Assembly: GCF_000429265.1 (NCBI RefSeq)
Contig: NZ_AUBN01000006.1
Coordinates: 248,001-312,000, forward strand
Reading direction: 5' to 3'
Source of the DNA: Actinomyces gerencseriae DSM 6844
Lineage (GTDB): Bacteria; Actinomycetota; Actinomycetes; Actinomycetales; Actinomycetaceae
Length of the DNA: 64,000 nt
Positions 48,527-56,143 of this stretch are shown piece after piece. The notes beneath the pieces are model-generated. The model searched no databases and was not told where the DNA came from. It worked only from the letters and a program-made list of their open reading frames with translations. Numbering within the stretch: the stretch's first letter is position 1; every line of letters begins with the position of its first letter. The translations under genes and the position numbers were made by a program.

Positions 48527-49405
48527 TCAGTTCTCCCCATTCCCCTTCAACGAAAGATACAACTGCTCGAGAGACGTGCGCTCCTCAGTGAGATGAGTGA
48601 CCACGACCCCCTCCTCGTACAGGACTCGGCCCAGCGTCCCGGGCTCAACGGCCGCCACATGGACCAGATCGGAGTCGCTGGAGAACTCGTACTCCCGCCT
48701 GCGCAGAACGTCGACCAGTCTCCCATTATCGTCCGCAGCGACCACCGATCCCGATGCGCCCGACATTCTGTCCGTGCCGCCCGCCCACACGGTCCTGCCC
48801 TCCTTGATCACGACGATCTCGTCCGCCACGGCCTCGACCTCGGTCAGAGTGTGCGACGACAGGAGAATTCCGCCGCCCTCGTCGCGGAAGGAACCGAAGA
48901 ACTCCCTCAACCACATGATCCCGTCAGGGTCCAGCCCATTCATGGGCTCGTCGAGGAGCAGGTAGTCGGGATGAGCGATGAGCGCCAGAGCGAGGTTCAG
49001 GCGCTGCTTCATGCCCAGCGAGAAGGTCTTGACCTTCCGGTTCTTGGCATGCATCAGATCGACCGTGTCGAGAATCTCCTCCATCTCGCTCGACGGCACC
49101 CCGTACGCCTCGCCCAGGGCCCTCACCGCCCTCACGGCGGTGAGCTCGCCGTTGACCCCCTGCCTGTCGAGCAGAGTGCCCATCTTCGACCAGGGGCTGC
49201 TGAGCCGACCGGATCGCTCGCCATCGATCTCGCTGATACCCGAGTCTGCGGATTCCAGACCGGCGATGATTCGCAGGGTCGTTGATTTGCCTGCTCCGTT
49301 CGGGCCGACGAAGCCGACGATCGACCCCGCCTCGACTCTGACGCTCACATTATCCAGCGCCGTGTGCTGCCCGTATTTCTTTTCAAGCTCGTGAGCAATG
49401 ATCAC
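48527..49405 (-). CDS. ABC exporter ATPase of the low-GC cassette
   Basis: 292 aa from GTG 49405, whose GTGA overlaps the stop of a small upstream ORF. Walker A GPNGAGKST, signature FSLGMKQRLN, Walker B YLLLDEPMNGLDPDG, switch His in LLSSHTLTE. BcrA/LanF-type, as in immunity or peptide export systems. The order small ORF - ATPase - permease suggests a self-protection or peptide-export unit. The cassette carries no regulator and no maturation enzyme. Confidence 0.87.
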   Translation of the reverse strand: MIIAHELEKKYGQHTALDNVSVRVEAGSIVGFVGPNGAGKSTTLRIIAGLESADSGISEIDGERSGRLSSPWSKMGTLLDRQGVNGELTAVRAVRALGEAYGVPSSEMEEILDTVDLMHAKNRKVKTFSLGMKQRLNLALALIAHPDYLLLDEPMNGLDPDGIMWLREFFGSFRDEGGGILLSSHTLTEVEAVADEIVVIKEGRTVWAGGTDRMSGASGSVVAADDNGRLVDVLRRREYEFSSDSDLVHVAAVEPGTLGRVLYEEGVVVTHLTEERTSLEQLYLSLKGNGEN

Positions 49406-49608
49406 GATGCCGCCTCCCGTGTTTTTCGGTACGAATTATACATCAGACTGAACCCCTCTTCAATGTCGAGAAACTCATTGAATCCACCGGTTTCAGTAAT
49501 CGCACCATCTCTCATGACGAGGCTCCCCCAAAGACCCGAATCGTTCCCGCACGGTAGAGTTCGAACAATGTTATAGGACAAGTGCGCATCGTTGTGCCCT
49601 GTTTTCAT
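49402..49608 (-). CDS. Small unknown protein coupled to the ABC cassette
   Basis: 68 aa from ATG 49608 (MKTGHNDAHLSYNIVRTL); an upstream GTG at 49641 would give 79 aa. No good ribosome-binding site is seen for either. The stop overlaps the ATPase GTG (GTGA), which argues for real translation. One Cys (LPCGNDSGLWG), acidic and aromatic C-terminal half (GFNEFLDIEEGFSLMY). No signal peptide or membrane span. This is the AT-richest coding stretch in the window. I do not recognise it; a peptide precursor, an accessory protein or the tail of a deleted gene are all possible. Confidence 0.45.
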   Translation of the reverse strand: MKTGHNDAHLSYNIVRTLPCGNDSGLWGSLVMRDGAITETGGFNEFLDIEEGFSLMYNSYRKTREAAS

Positions 49609-49663
49609 CACGGCGCCCACCGGTCCCGGCGTCCCGAGCACGGGGCCGCCTGATCAGCAGAAC

Positions 49664-49705
49664 GCCCGGGTGGGCCCCGCTCCGACCGGAGATCCCACCC
49701 GGGCA
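49664..49705 (-). terminator. Hairpin after the large surface-protein gene
   Basis: GCCCGGGTGGG near 49664 pairs over 11 bp with CCCACCCGGGC near 49695, just past the surface-protein stop at 49725 and before the ABC cassette. Likely ends the surface-protein transcript. Confidence 0.55.
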
Positions 49706-49724
49706 CCGCGCTCGATCGAACCGA

Positions 49725-51479
49725 TCAGTCTCCGTCACCGGCGTCGGGGCCGACGCCGGTGACGTCGCCGTCGTCGTCCCTGGAGCCCCGACGGCGCACC
49801 ACAAGCAGCGCGCCGCCGATCAGGGCCACGAGCACGATGATCAGGGGCACCAGTACCGCGGCGCCGGTCATCGCCAACGGCGTCGCCCGCGAGAGCGCGC
49901 CCGAGATCGACTGGTTCGCACCCGGACCCTCGGCACCCGCGGCCGCCTGCGCGCGCGGCTCCGCGCCCGCCCCCGAGGCGATCGCCGGATCCGCGGGGCT
50001 CGCAGAGGCCTCCGCCGGCCCAGCCGACGTCTCCGCTGTCGCGGAGCTCGTCATGGAGTTCGCCCCCGCCGGCGTGTAGACGTTGACGAACTCGACCGTC
50101 GTGGCCCGCTGCGAGGGGTTCGCCGCGATCGTCACCGTCTGCGTCTCCGGGACCGCCAGGTCGTAGCCGTCAATAGCCGCCATCTTCTCGTCCTCGCTCA
50201 CGGTGCAGGTCGTGCCCCCGTCGAAGGTCTTGTCGGGAGCGGCGACGTCGTTCCCCCTGACGGTCACCGCGCCGAACTGCCCGTCGGAGCAGTCGTAGAT
50301 GAAGCCGAACTCCTTGCTCACGGCATTCGCGGCGTTCGCCGCCGCCTCCGCGCCCGAGGCCGTCTGCCTGACCTGGAAGGTGCCCAGGGCCGTCTTGAAG
50401 GCCCGGTTCGTCAGGGACGCAGTGGTGCTGGTCCGGGAGCCGATGGTCAGGCTCGGAGACTCGACGCCGTCGACCGAGTAGCTCGGGGAGCCCCAGCTGT
50501 AGCCCTCGGGGGCCGGGGAGGCGCTGGTCAGGTCCTCACTGAGCGTGATGGTCGTGCCCTCGGGGAAGGTTCCGGGGAAGATGCTCGACCTGCCGGTCTC
50601 GACCCGCATGACGGTCGAGCCGCTCCGACCGTCGTCGCCGAGGGTTCCGGGGGCCGTCCAACCGGCGTAGGCGTCGGCCGCGGCGGGCAGGGCGTAGCCG
50701 ACCCTGACATCGAAGACGGTGCTGGCGGGCACGACGTCGAGGGCCGATCCGGTCAGGGTCGTGACGACCCCGAAGCCGCCGAAGCCGGGGTCCATCCCGA
50801 CGGCGGCCTCGAAGGGCTCCACGTAACTGCGCTCGCCGCTGGCCTCCTCGCCGGAGCCGTTGAGAACGGCTCTGTTGGAGTACCGGGCGCCCATGATCGG
50901 ACCGCCGGTCCGCGAGGTGAATCCCGCGCGGTGGACGATCTCGTAGTCGGTGGCCGGGGCGAAGGGACCGGTGACCCCGATGGTGGCGACCTGGCCGCGG
51001 GTCGTCACGGCGAGCTCGAAGCCACCGGCGCCGGCGCTCGTCGACTCCCGGGAGCCGGTGGTGGCGATGGCGTCCTCGGAGCCGGTGGCCGGGTCTCGCG
51101 CGTAGAGGGCCCACTGGGACGAGTCCGAGTCGAGGCTCATGCCGTCGCCGAGGGTCTCGGTGACGGTGATGGTGTCCCGGGTGCTGCCGTCAACGGCGAT
51201 GGCCGACTCCCCCGAGGCCAGTCGCTCCTTGACGTAGTCCGAGCCGAAGCCGATCCTCCAGGTGATGCCCGTCGAGGAGGAGTCGATGGCGTCGCCGTTC
51301 ATGGAGAACCGCCAGGGGCTGTGCGCGGAGGCGGCGCCCTCCTCGACGCCGGCCCCACCGGGCAGGCCCACCGCGACGGACGGAACCACCACGGCCAGGG
51401 CCAGGGCGATGGGCCCGAGGACGGCCACGAGCAGGCGCCCGCTGAGCGACGTGTCCAAGCGATCGGCAACAGAGTGCAT
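49725..51479 (-). CDS. Large cell-wall-anchored surface protein with DUF5979-like repeats
   Basis: 584 aa from ATG 51479, with AGAAGGG 8 bp upstream. Signal peptide residues about 12-45. A beta-rich adhesin-like body (residues about 50-270) is followed by two DUF5979-like modules. One lies around GTTITLSEDLTSASPAPEGY and TASLTNRA; the next around GTFQVRQTASG, SKEFGFIYDCSDGQFG and VEFVNVYT, with a Cys pair. An Ala/Ser-rich stalk ends in LAMTG, a hydrophobic span and RRRGSRDDDG. The LAxTG signal resembles the protein at 25 kb. Probably a surface adhesin or part of a fimbria-like structure. Two phased direct repeats lie 60-100 bp upstream. Confidence 0.8.
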   Translation of the reverse strand: MHSVADRLDTSLSGRLLVAVLGPIALALAVVVPSVAVGLPGGAGVEEGAASAHSPWRFSMNGDAIDSSSTGITWRIGFGSDYVKERLASGESAIAVDGSTRDTITVTETLGDGMSLDSDSSQWALYARDPATGSEDAIATTGSRESTSAGAGGFELAVTTRGQVATIGVTGPFAPATDYEIVHRAGFTSRTGGPIMGARYSNRAVLNGSGEEASGERSYVEPFEAAVGMDPGFGGFGVVTTLTGSALDVVPASTVFDVRVGYALPAAADAYAGWTAPGTLGDDGRSGSTVMRVETGRSSIFPGTFPEGTTITLSEDLTSASPAPEGYSWGSPSYSVDGVESPSLTIGSRTSTTASLTNRAFKTALGTFQVRQTASGAEAAANAANAVSKEFGFIYDCSDGQFGAVTVRGNDVAAPDKTFDGGTTCTVSEDEKMAAIDGYDLAVPETQTVTIAANPSQRATTVEFVNVYTPAGANSMTSSATAETSAGPAEASASPADPAIASGAGAEPRAQAAAGAEGPGANQSISGALSRATPLAMTGAAVLVPLIIVLVALIGGALLVVRRRGSRDDDGDVTGVGPDAGDGD

Positions 51480-51542
51480 GGAATGCCCTTCTGCTTGTGA
51501 GAAAAGGGATGAATTAAGGGGTGCCACCACGCTACCGCGATG

Positions 51543-51582
51543 CGTAATTGAACTGCAATGCCACGTAACCGAATTGCAATGC
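51543..51582. promoter_or_regulatory. Pair of 19-bp direct repeats, 21-bp period, upstream of the surface protein
   Basis: CGTAATTGAACTGCAATGC (51543-51561) and CGTAACCGAATTGCAATGC (51564-51582) match at 16 of 19 positions and are spaced by two helical turns. AT-rich context about 65-100 bp before the surface-protein ATG. A regulator bound to one face of the DNA would fit. Confidence 0.55.
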
Positions 51583-51770
51583 AACCGGATGCACCCGGCT
51601 CGTTGAGGGAACTGAGCTCGACGACGGAAACCGACGGGGCGGACAGAGCGCCTCGCGATCGGGACGTCGCGGCCGGTGCTCGACGACGGCCCGAAGGCGC
51701 GCCCCGTCCCCGCGGTCGTGTCGGGCTGGGCCGTCCGAGCCGTCCGGCGCTGCGTCGTCGCGACGGCCCC

Positions 51771-51895
51771 GCGCGGGTCGTACCGGAGCCCGCGCGGTCG
51801 TACCCGCATCCGCGCGGTCGTACCTTAGATCCCTCCTAAGGTACGACCCGGCGCAGCAGAGCACGACCGCGGGCCCCGACATACGACCGCGGGGG
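51771..51895. repeat. GGTCGTACC repeat array with a perfect 13-bp hairpin
   Basis: GCGCGGGTCGTACC, GCGCGGTCGTACC and GCGCGGTCGTACC follow each other about 20 bp apart. The last merges into GGTCGTACCTTAG (51816-51828), loop of 7, CTAAGGTACGACC (51836-51848). Inverted-sense copies of the core (ACGACCGCG) follow near 51863 and 51884. Confidence 0.75.
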
Positions 51896-51975
51896 ACCGA
51901 GGGCGCCGAGCCGGCGGCCTCCGCTCACGCCCCCCCCCACGCGCACCGCGCAAGGCGTGCAAGAGGCCGTGCAGG

Positions 51976-52022
51976 ATGCGCGGGCTCAGACCGCCTGGCA
52001 AATGCGCGGGCTCAGACCGCCT
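51976..52022. repeat. 21-bp direct duplication at the prs stop
   Basis: ATGCGCGGGCTCAGACCGCC followed by T occurs at 51976-51996 and again at 52002-52022; the second copy contains the prs stop and last codons, the first is non-coding. Confidence 0.85.
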
Positions 52023-52995
52023 CGGAGTCGAACAGGCTGGTCACCGAGCCGTCGTCGAAGACCGCTTTGATGGCGCGGGCCAGCAGCGGTGCGATCGGCA
52101 GCACGGTCAGGCACCCGAAGCGCTTGGAGTCGGGGATCGGCAGGGTGTCGGTGACGACGATCTCGCGGGCCCCGCAGGTGGACAGCCGGTCCACGGCCGG
52201 GCCGGAGAGCACGCCGTGCGTGGCGGCGACGATGACGTCCTTGGCTCCCGCGTCCAGCACCACCTGCACGGCCTTGGAGATCGTGCCACCGGTGTCGATC
52301 ATGTCATCGACCAGCACGCAGGAGCGTCCCTCGACGGCGCCGACGACGCGATTGGCCACCGACTCGTTCGGCCGGGTGATGTCCCGCGTCTTGTGGACGA
52401 AGGCGAGCGGTGTGCCGCCCAGGGCGTTGGCCCAGCGCTCGGCCACGCGAATGCGGCCGGCGTCCGGGGAGACGACGGCCGCATTGGAGGTGTCGATGCG
52501 ACGGCGGATGTAGTCCACCAGCACCGGCTGCGCCCACAGATGATCCCAGGGGCCGTCGAAGAAGCCCTGCTCCTGCGAGGAGTGCAGATCGATGCTCATG
52601 ATGCGATCCGCGCCCGCCGTCTTGTAGAGGTCCGCCACGAGCCGGGCGGAGATGGGCTCGCGGCCCAGATGCTTCTTGTCCTGGCGGGCGTACGGGAAGA
52701 AGGGCGCGACCACGGTGATGCGCTTGGCGGAGGCCCGCTTGAGGGCGTCGACCATGATGAACTGCTCCATGAGCCAGTCGTTGACGCGGTCGCCGTGGGA
52801 CTGCACGACGAAGACGTCGCAGCCCCGCACCGACTCGTTGAAGCGGACGTAGGTCTCCCCATTGGAGAAGTCGTAGGCGGTCGACGACAGCACCTGCGTG
52901 CCGAGCTCGATGGCGACATCCTGGGCCAGCTGGGGGTGCGCCCTGCCGGAGACGACGACCAGTCGCTTCTCACCGCTGGTGATAATGCCCGTCAT
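52012..52995 (-). CDS. prs: Ribose-phosphate pyrophosphokinase
   Basis: 327 aa. It makes PRPP from ribose 5-phosphate and ATP for nucleotides, His, Trp and NAD. The DFSNGETYVRFNESVRG block, PFFPYARQDKKHLGREP flexible loop, SIDLHSSQEQGFF metal-site region and the PRPP loop VLVDDMIDTGGTI are intact. It lies 66 bp after glmU in the same direction, the order seen in most actinobacteria. Confidence 0.96.
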   Translation of the reverse strand: MTGIITSGEKRLVVVSGRAHPQLAQDVAIELGTQVLSSTAYDFSNGETYVRFNESVRGCDVFVVQSHGDRVNDWLMEQFIMVDALKRASAKRITVVAPFFPYARQDKKHLGREPISARLVADLYKTAGADRIMSIDLHSSQEQGFFDGPWDHLWAQPVLVDYIRRRIDTSNAAVVSPDAGRIRVAERWANALGGTPLAFVHKTRDITRPNESVANRVVGAVEGRSCVLVDDMIDTGGTISKAVQVVLDAGAKDVIVAATHGVLSGPAVDRLSTCGAREIVVTDTLPIPDSKRFGCLTVLPIAPLLARAIKAVFDDGSVTSLFDSEAV

Positions 52996-53061
52996 GACGT
53001 GATTCCTCTCTGACGGCCGGTGAGGCCCTCGGTGGTGAGCGCGGTGGTCGCCGCGCTCGTC

Positions 53062-54057
53062 TCAGTGCCCCGCGGGAGCATCGCCGTCGAGCTGGCTGAA
53101 GGGCGCGACGACCGCACCGGCAGGGATCTCGACGTCGGTCAGGATGGCGTAGGCGCCCACGCGGGCGCCCTCGCCGATGCGGGTCGCGCCGCGCAGCAGG
53201 ACCCCGGGCTCGAGGACCACGTCCCGAGCGAGCTCGACGGACACGTCCACCCAGGTGCCGGCCGGATCGACCACGCCGACCCCCGTCCCCATCCAGCGCT
53301 CCAGCGTGCGGCGGTTCAGCTCCGCGCCGAGCTCGGCGAGCTGAGCACGATCGTTGCAGCCCTCCACGAGCCAGTGGTCGGCGACGACCAGGGCCGACAC
53401 GGGCAGGCCCGCGGTGCGGGCGTCTGCGACCACGTCGGTGAGGTAGACCTCACCCTGGTCGTTGTCCGTGCCCAGCGCGGCCAGGGCCCGGCGCAGATGA
53501 GCAGCGTCGAAGACGTAGACGCCGGCATTGATCTCCGTGATGGCGCGCTGCTCGGGGCTGGCATCGCGCTGCTCGACGATGGCCGACACGGTGCCGTCGG
53601 CCTCGCGCACGACCCGGCCGTAGCCGGTGGGGTCGTCCAGGACGGTCGTCAGCAGGGTCACGGCGTCGCCGCGCTCGACGTGCTGGGCGAGCAGAGCCCG
53701 AAGGGTGGCGGTGTCCAGCAGCGGCACGTCCCCGCTGGTCACCACGACCGGCCCTGCGAGGTCCTCCGGCAGCGAGGCGAGGCCGCAGGCGACGGCACGA
53801 CCGGTGCCCGGCGTCTCGTCCTGGTCCGCGGCCACCGCATCGGGTGCCACCTCGGACAGGTGGGCGACGACGGCGTCGCGCTCGTGGCGCACGACGACGA
53901 CGAGATGATCGGGGCGCAGGCCGCGGGCGGCGGCGACGGCGTGGTCGAGGAGACTGCGCCCGCCGATGGTGTGCAGCACCTTTGGAACGGCCGAGCGCAT
54001 GCGGGTGCCCTTGCCTGCGGCCATGATGACGGCGGCGGCGGGTGCGGTGGAAGCCAC
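53062..54057 (-). CDS. glmU: GlmU uridylyltransferase module without the acetyltransferase domain
   Basis: 331 aa from GTG 54057, with AGAGGAC 5 bp upstream. The nucleotidyltransferase half is complete: AAVIMAAGKGTRMRSAVPKVLH, DETPGTGRAVACG, VTSGDVPLL, EINAGVYVFDAAHLRRAL, GEVYLTDVV. After that only the first coils of the left-handed beta-helix remain (VLEPGVLLRGATRIGEGARVG), and the protein ends in SQLDGDAPAGH. Bifunctional GlmU is about 450-490 aa, with its acetyl-CoA site and catalytic His in the missing part. So this product should make UDP-GlcNAc from GlcNAc-1-P but not acetylate GlcN-1-P. No stop-and-continue remnant is seen downstream in the 66 bp before prs. Confidence 0.85.
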   Translation of the reverse strand: MASTAPAAAVIMAAGKGTRMRSAVPKVLHTIGGRSLLDHAVAAARGLRPDHLVVVVRHERDAVVAHLSEVAPDAVAADQDETPGTGRAVACGLASLPEDLAGPVVVTSGDVPLLDTATLRALLAQHVERGDAVTLLTTVLDDPTGYGRVVREADGTVSAIVEQRDASPEQRAITEINAGVYVFDAAHLRRALAALGTDNDQGEVYLTDVVADARTAGLPVSALVVADHWLVEGCNDRAQLAELGAELNRRTLERWMGTGVGVVDPAGTWVDVSVELARDVVLEPGVLLRGATRIGEGARVGAYAILTDVEIPAGAVVAPFSQLDGDAPAGH

Positions 54058-54183
54058 GAGTCCTCTTCTCGCTGGTGATCGCGGGATGCACCCGACGCAG
54101 CACGACGAGTGCACACGGTCATCCTACGTCGCTCGCGGCGGGAGCCGGCGCCGCGTGTCGTCGTGGCGCCGCCCGCCCGCGGT

Positions 54184-54254
54184 TCCGCCCCCAGGATTCG
54201 AACCCGGGCCTCAAGGCTCCAAAGGCCTGCGTGCTGCCGCTACACCAGGGCGGA
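54184..54254 (-). tRNA. tRNA-Gln (anticodon TTG)
   Basis: 71 nt. Acceptor arms TCCGCCC and GGGCGGA pair fully, the T-loop is GGTTCGAATCC, and the anticodon loop CTTTGGA gives TTG. Position 27-43 in the anticodon stem is C-T, a mismatch. CCA is not encoded. The gene stands before glmU in the same direction, as glnU does in mycobacteria. Confidence 0.92.
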
Positions 54255-54422
54255 ACGCCGCGCCCGGGCTCTCCCGGTCGCGCGACCGGGCGCCAGTGTC
54301 TCACGAGCGCATGATCGGCGAGAACCCGACGGCGCCGGGCGAGCCGGGGCATCCCGGCCATGCGGGTCTCGTCACGCGCGCTCGCCGCGGCGCGGGCGCC
54401 CCGCGCGCGGCATGATGTCCCC

Positions 54423-55061
54423 ATGTCCGGCAAGGGGAGCAAACGGACCCGCATGAGCGCGGGAGAGCGGCGCGAGCAGCTCATCGAGGTGGCGCGCGGC
54501 CTGTTCGCCACAAAGGGTTTCGACGGCACGAGCATCGAGGAGATCGCCTCCCGGGCGAAGGTCTCCAAGCCCGTGGTCTACGAGCACTTCGGCGGCAAGG
54601 AGGGTCTGTACGCCGTGATCGTCGACCGCGAGCTCACCACCATCTCGACGACGATCACCCGGGCGCTGGGATCGTCGTCCTCCGCCTCGGTCACCGTGGA
54701 GCGGGCGGCGCTGGCACTGCTGACCTACATCGAGGACTCCCCCGACGGCTTCAGGATCCTCTCCAGCGGCAACGATCGGGCCTCGGGAACCTACTCCACC
54801 TTCCTGGCCGACGTCGCCATCCAGGTCTCGGGCCTTCTGGCCTCGCAGTTCTCCGACCACGGCATCGACCCGCGGACCGCTCCGCTGTACGCCCAGATGC
54901 TGGTGGGGATCGTGGCCATGCCCGCGCAGTGGTGGCTGGAGAACCGGACCATGAGCAAGGAGAAGGTGGCCTCCCACATGGTCAACCTCGCCTGGAACGG
55001 CCTGCGGGCGATGGAGCCGGCGCCCGTCCTGCGCGCCCCCGCCCAGGAGGCGGCCCGGTAG
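54423..55061 (+). CDS. TetR-family transcriptional regulator
   Basis: 212 aa from ATG 54423 (MSGKGSKRTRMSAGERREQL). The N-terminal HTH is GFDGTSIEEIASRAKVSKPVVYEHFGGKEGLY. The ligand domain follows, with SPDGFRILSSGNDRASGTYS and an aromatic MPAQWWLENRTMSKE segment typical of the group found beside mfd and glmU (Rv1019 in mycobacteria). Ligand and targets unknown. Divergent from the tRNA, convergent with the acyltransferase. Confidence 0.9.
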   Translation: MSGKGSKRTRMSAGERREQLIEVARGLFATKGFDGTSIEEIASRAKVSKPVVYEHFGGKEGLYAVIVDRELTTISTTITRALGSSSSASVTVERAALALLTYIEDSPDGFRILSSGNDRASGTYSTFLADVAIQVSGLLASQFSDHGIDPRTAPLYAQMLVGIVAMPAQWWLENRTMSKEKVASHMVNLAWNGLRAMEPAPVLRAPAQEAAR

Positions 55062-55105
55062 GGCAGGGCCCGGGCCCCGGAGGAGAGTGAGAGATCCGGG
55101 AGGGC

Positions 55106-56143
55106 TCAGTACAGCCGTTTGAGCAGGGCCAGCCCGCGCACTCGGGAGGCCCGCACCAGGGCCGCGCTCAGGCCGAAGGAGATCAGGACGACGAGCACCG
55201 AGCGGATCGGTCCGGCGCTGTGCGCCAGGTCCGCGCCGAGGGCGAGCAGCACCCCGTAGTGGACGAAGTACACCAGGCTGCCCGTGTGACGGGCCATCAC
55301 CTGCCCGGGCAGCGGGGCCGGCAGGGTACGGGCCACCAGCAGGCAGAGCAGCGCCGGGACGAGCACCAGCGCGCTCAGGTAGCAGGTGGAGACCGGATCC
55401 GCCAGGTCGGCGCCGAAGTCCGTCCGTCGCCTCAGGGCGGCCTCGGCGAGCATGGCGATCCATCCCGTCGTGGCGACGGCGACGGCCGTGCGGGGCCGCC
55501 ACCCGCCGGTGCGCCCCACCCATGCGCCGACGGCGACGTAGCAGGCACCGGTGAAGATGCCGTCGCGCGGGGCGAGGCTGAGCTCGTCGAGCCCCGCCAG
55601 GAGGTGCACGACGACGCCCTGACCGCCGCCGTCCGACAGCGCTCCCGTGCCCATGGCCCCGTAGGCCAGCGTCCCGACGGCGCTGAGGCAGGCCAGCGCG
55701 ACCAGCAGCCGCCCCGGAGTCGTCACCCTCAGCCCCGCGGAGACCACGACGATCCCGATGATAACGGAGGGCAGGTACCACAGGTGGGTCATCCCACCGG
55801 TGAGGATGAGCCTCACCAGGTGAACGGGCCCCTGCAGGCCCTCGGAGAGCTGGTCGGGGACGATGACGGGCAGGTAGAGCACCAGCCATATGAGGTAGAG
55901 CTCGAGCACGCGCCGCAACTGGCGGCGCACCGGGGGGTTCGGCCTGCGGAAGAGGAGGTAGCCGGAGATCGCCAGGTACAGCGGGACCGCCAGACGAGCC
56001 GCACCGGCGGTGACATAGGTGTTGACGGTCGGGGCGATCCTGGCGAGGGGCGCGGTGTGGATCCATATGACCAGCAATGCCAGGACGGGCTTGACCAGGT
56101 CGATCCCGGGGACGACGGCCGCGCGCTCGGATCCGCGAGTCAT
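55106..56143 (-). CDS. Membrane O-acyltransferase (acyltransferase 3 family)
   Basis: 345 aa from ATG 56143, overlapping the ABC-F stop (ATGA). About ten hydrophobic spans. GIDLVKPVLALLVIWIHTAP opens the fold with the family's conserved His in the first span; AISGYLLFRR and LTGGMTHLWYLPSVIIG are the next motifs. Such enzymes acylate surface polysaccharides, peptidoglycan or lipids. Acceptor unknown. Last gene of the long leftward operon from metG. Confidence 0.82.
   Translation of the reverse strand: MTRGSERAAVVPGIDLVKPVLALLVIWIHTAPLARIAPTVNTYVTAGAARLAVPLYLAISGYLLFRRPNPPVRRQLRRVLELYLIWLVLYLPVIVPDQLSEGLQGPVHLVRLILTGGMTHLWYLPSVIIGIVVVSAGLRVTTPGRLLVALACLSAVGTLAYGAMGTGALSDGGGQGVVVHLLAGLDELSLAPRDGIFTGACYVAVGAWVGRTGGWRPRTAVAVATTGWIAMLAEAALRRRTDFGADLADPVSTCYLSALVLVPALLCLLVARTLPAPLPGQVMARHTGSLVYFVHYGVLLALGADLAHSAGPIRSVLVVLISFGLSAALVRASRVRGLALLKRLY

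Larger units (their letters stand above)
51480..52011. other. Intergenic region between the surface protein and prs
   Basis: 532 bp with no supported gene; it holds the phased direct repeats (51543-51582), an array of GCGCGGTCGTACC-like units with a perfect hairpin (51771-51895) and a 21-bp duplication of the prs 3' end (51976-52022). Confidence 0.6.

Noticed and set aside
47730-49641. Prophage or insertion sequence as carrier of the low-GC cassette
   Set aside because: No transposase, integrase or terminal inverted repeats are visible, although tRNA-Gln lies 4.5 kb away.
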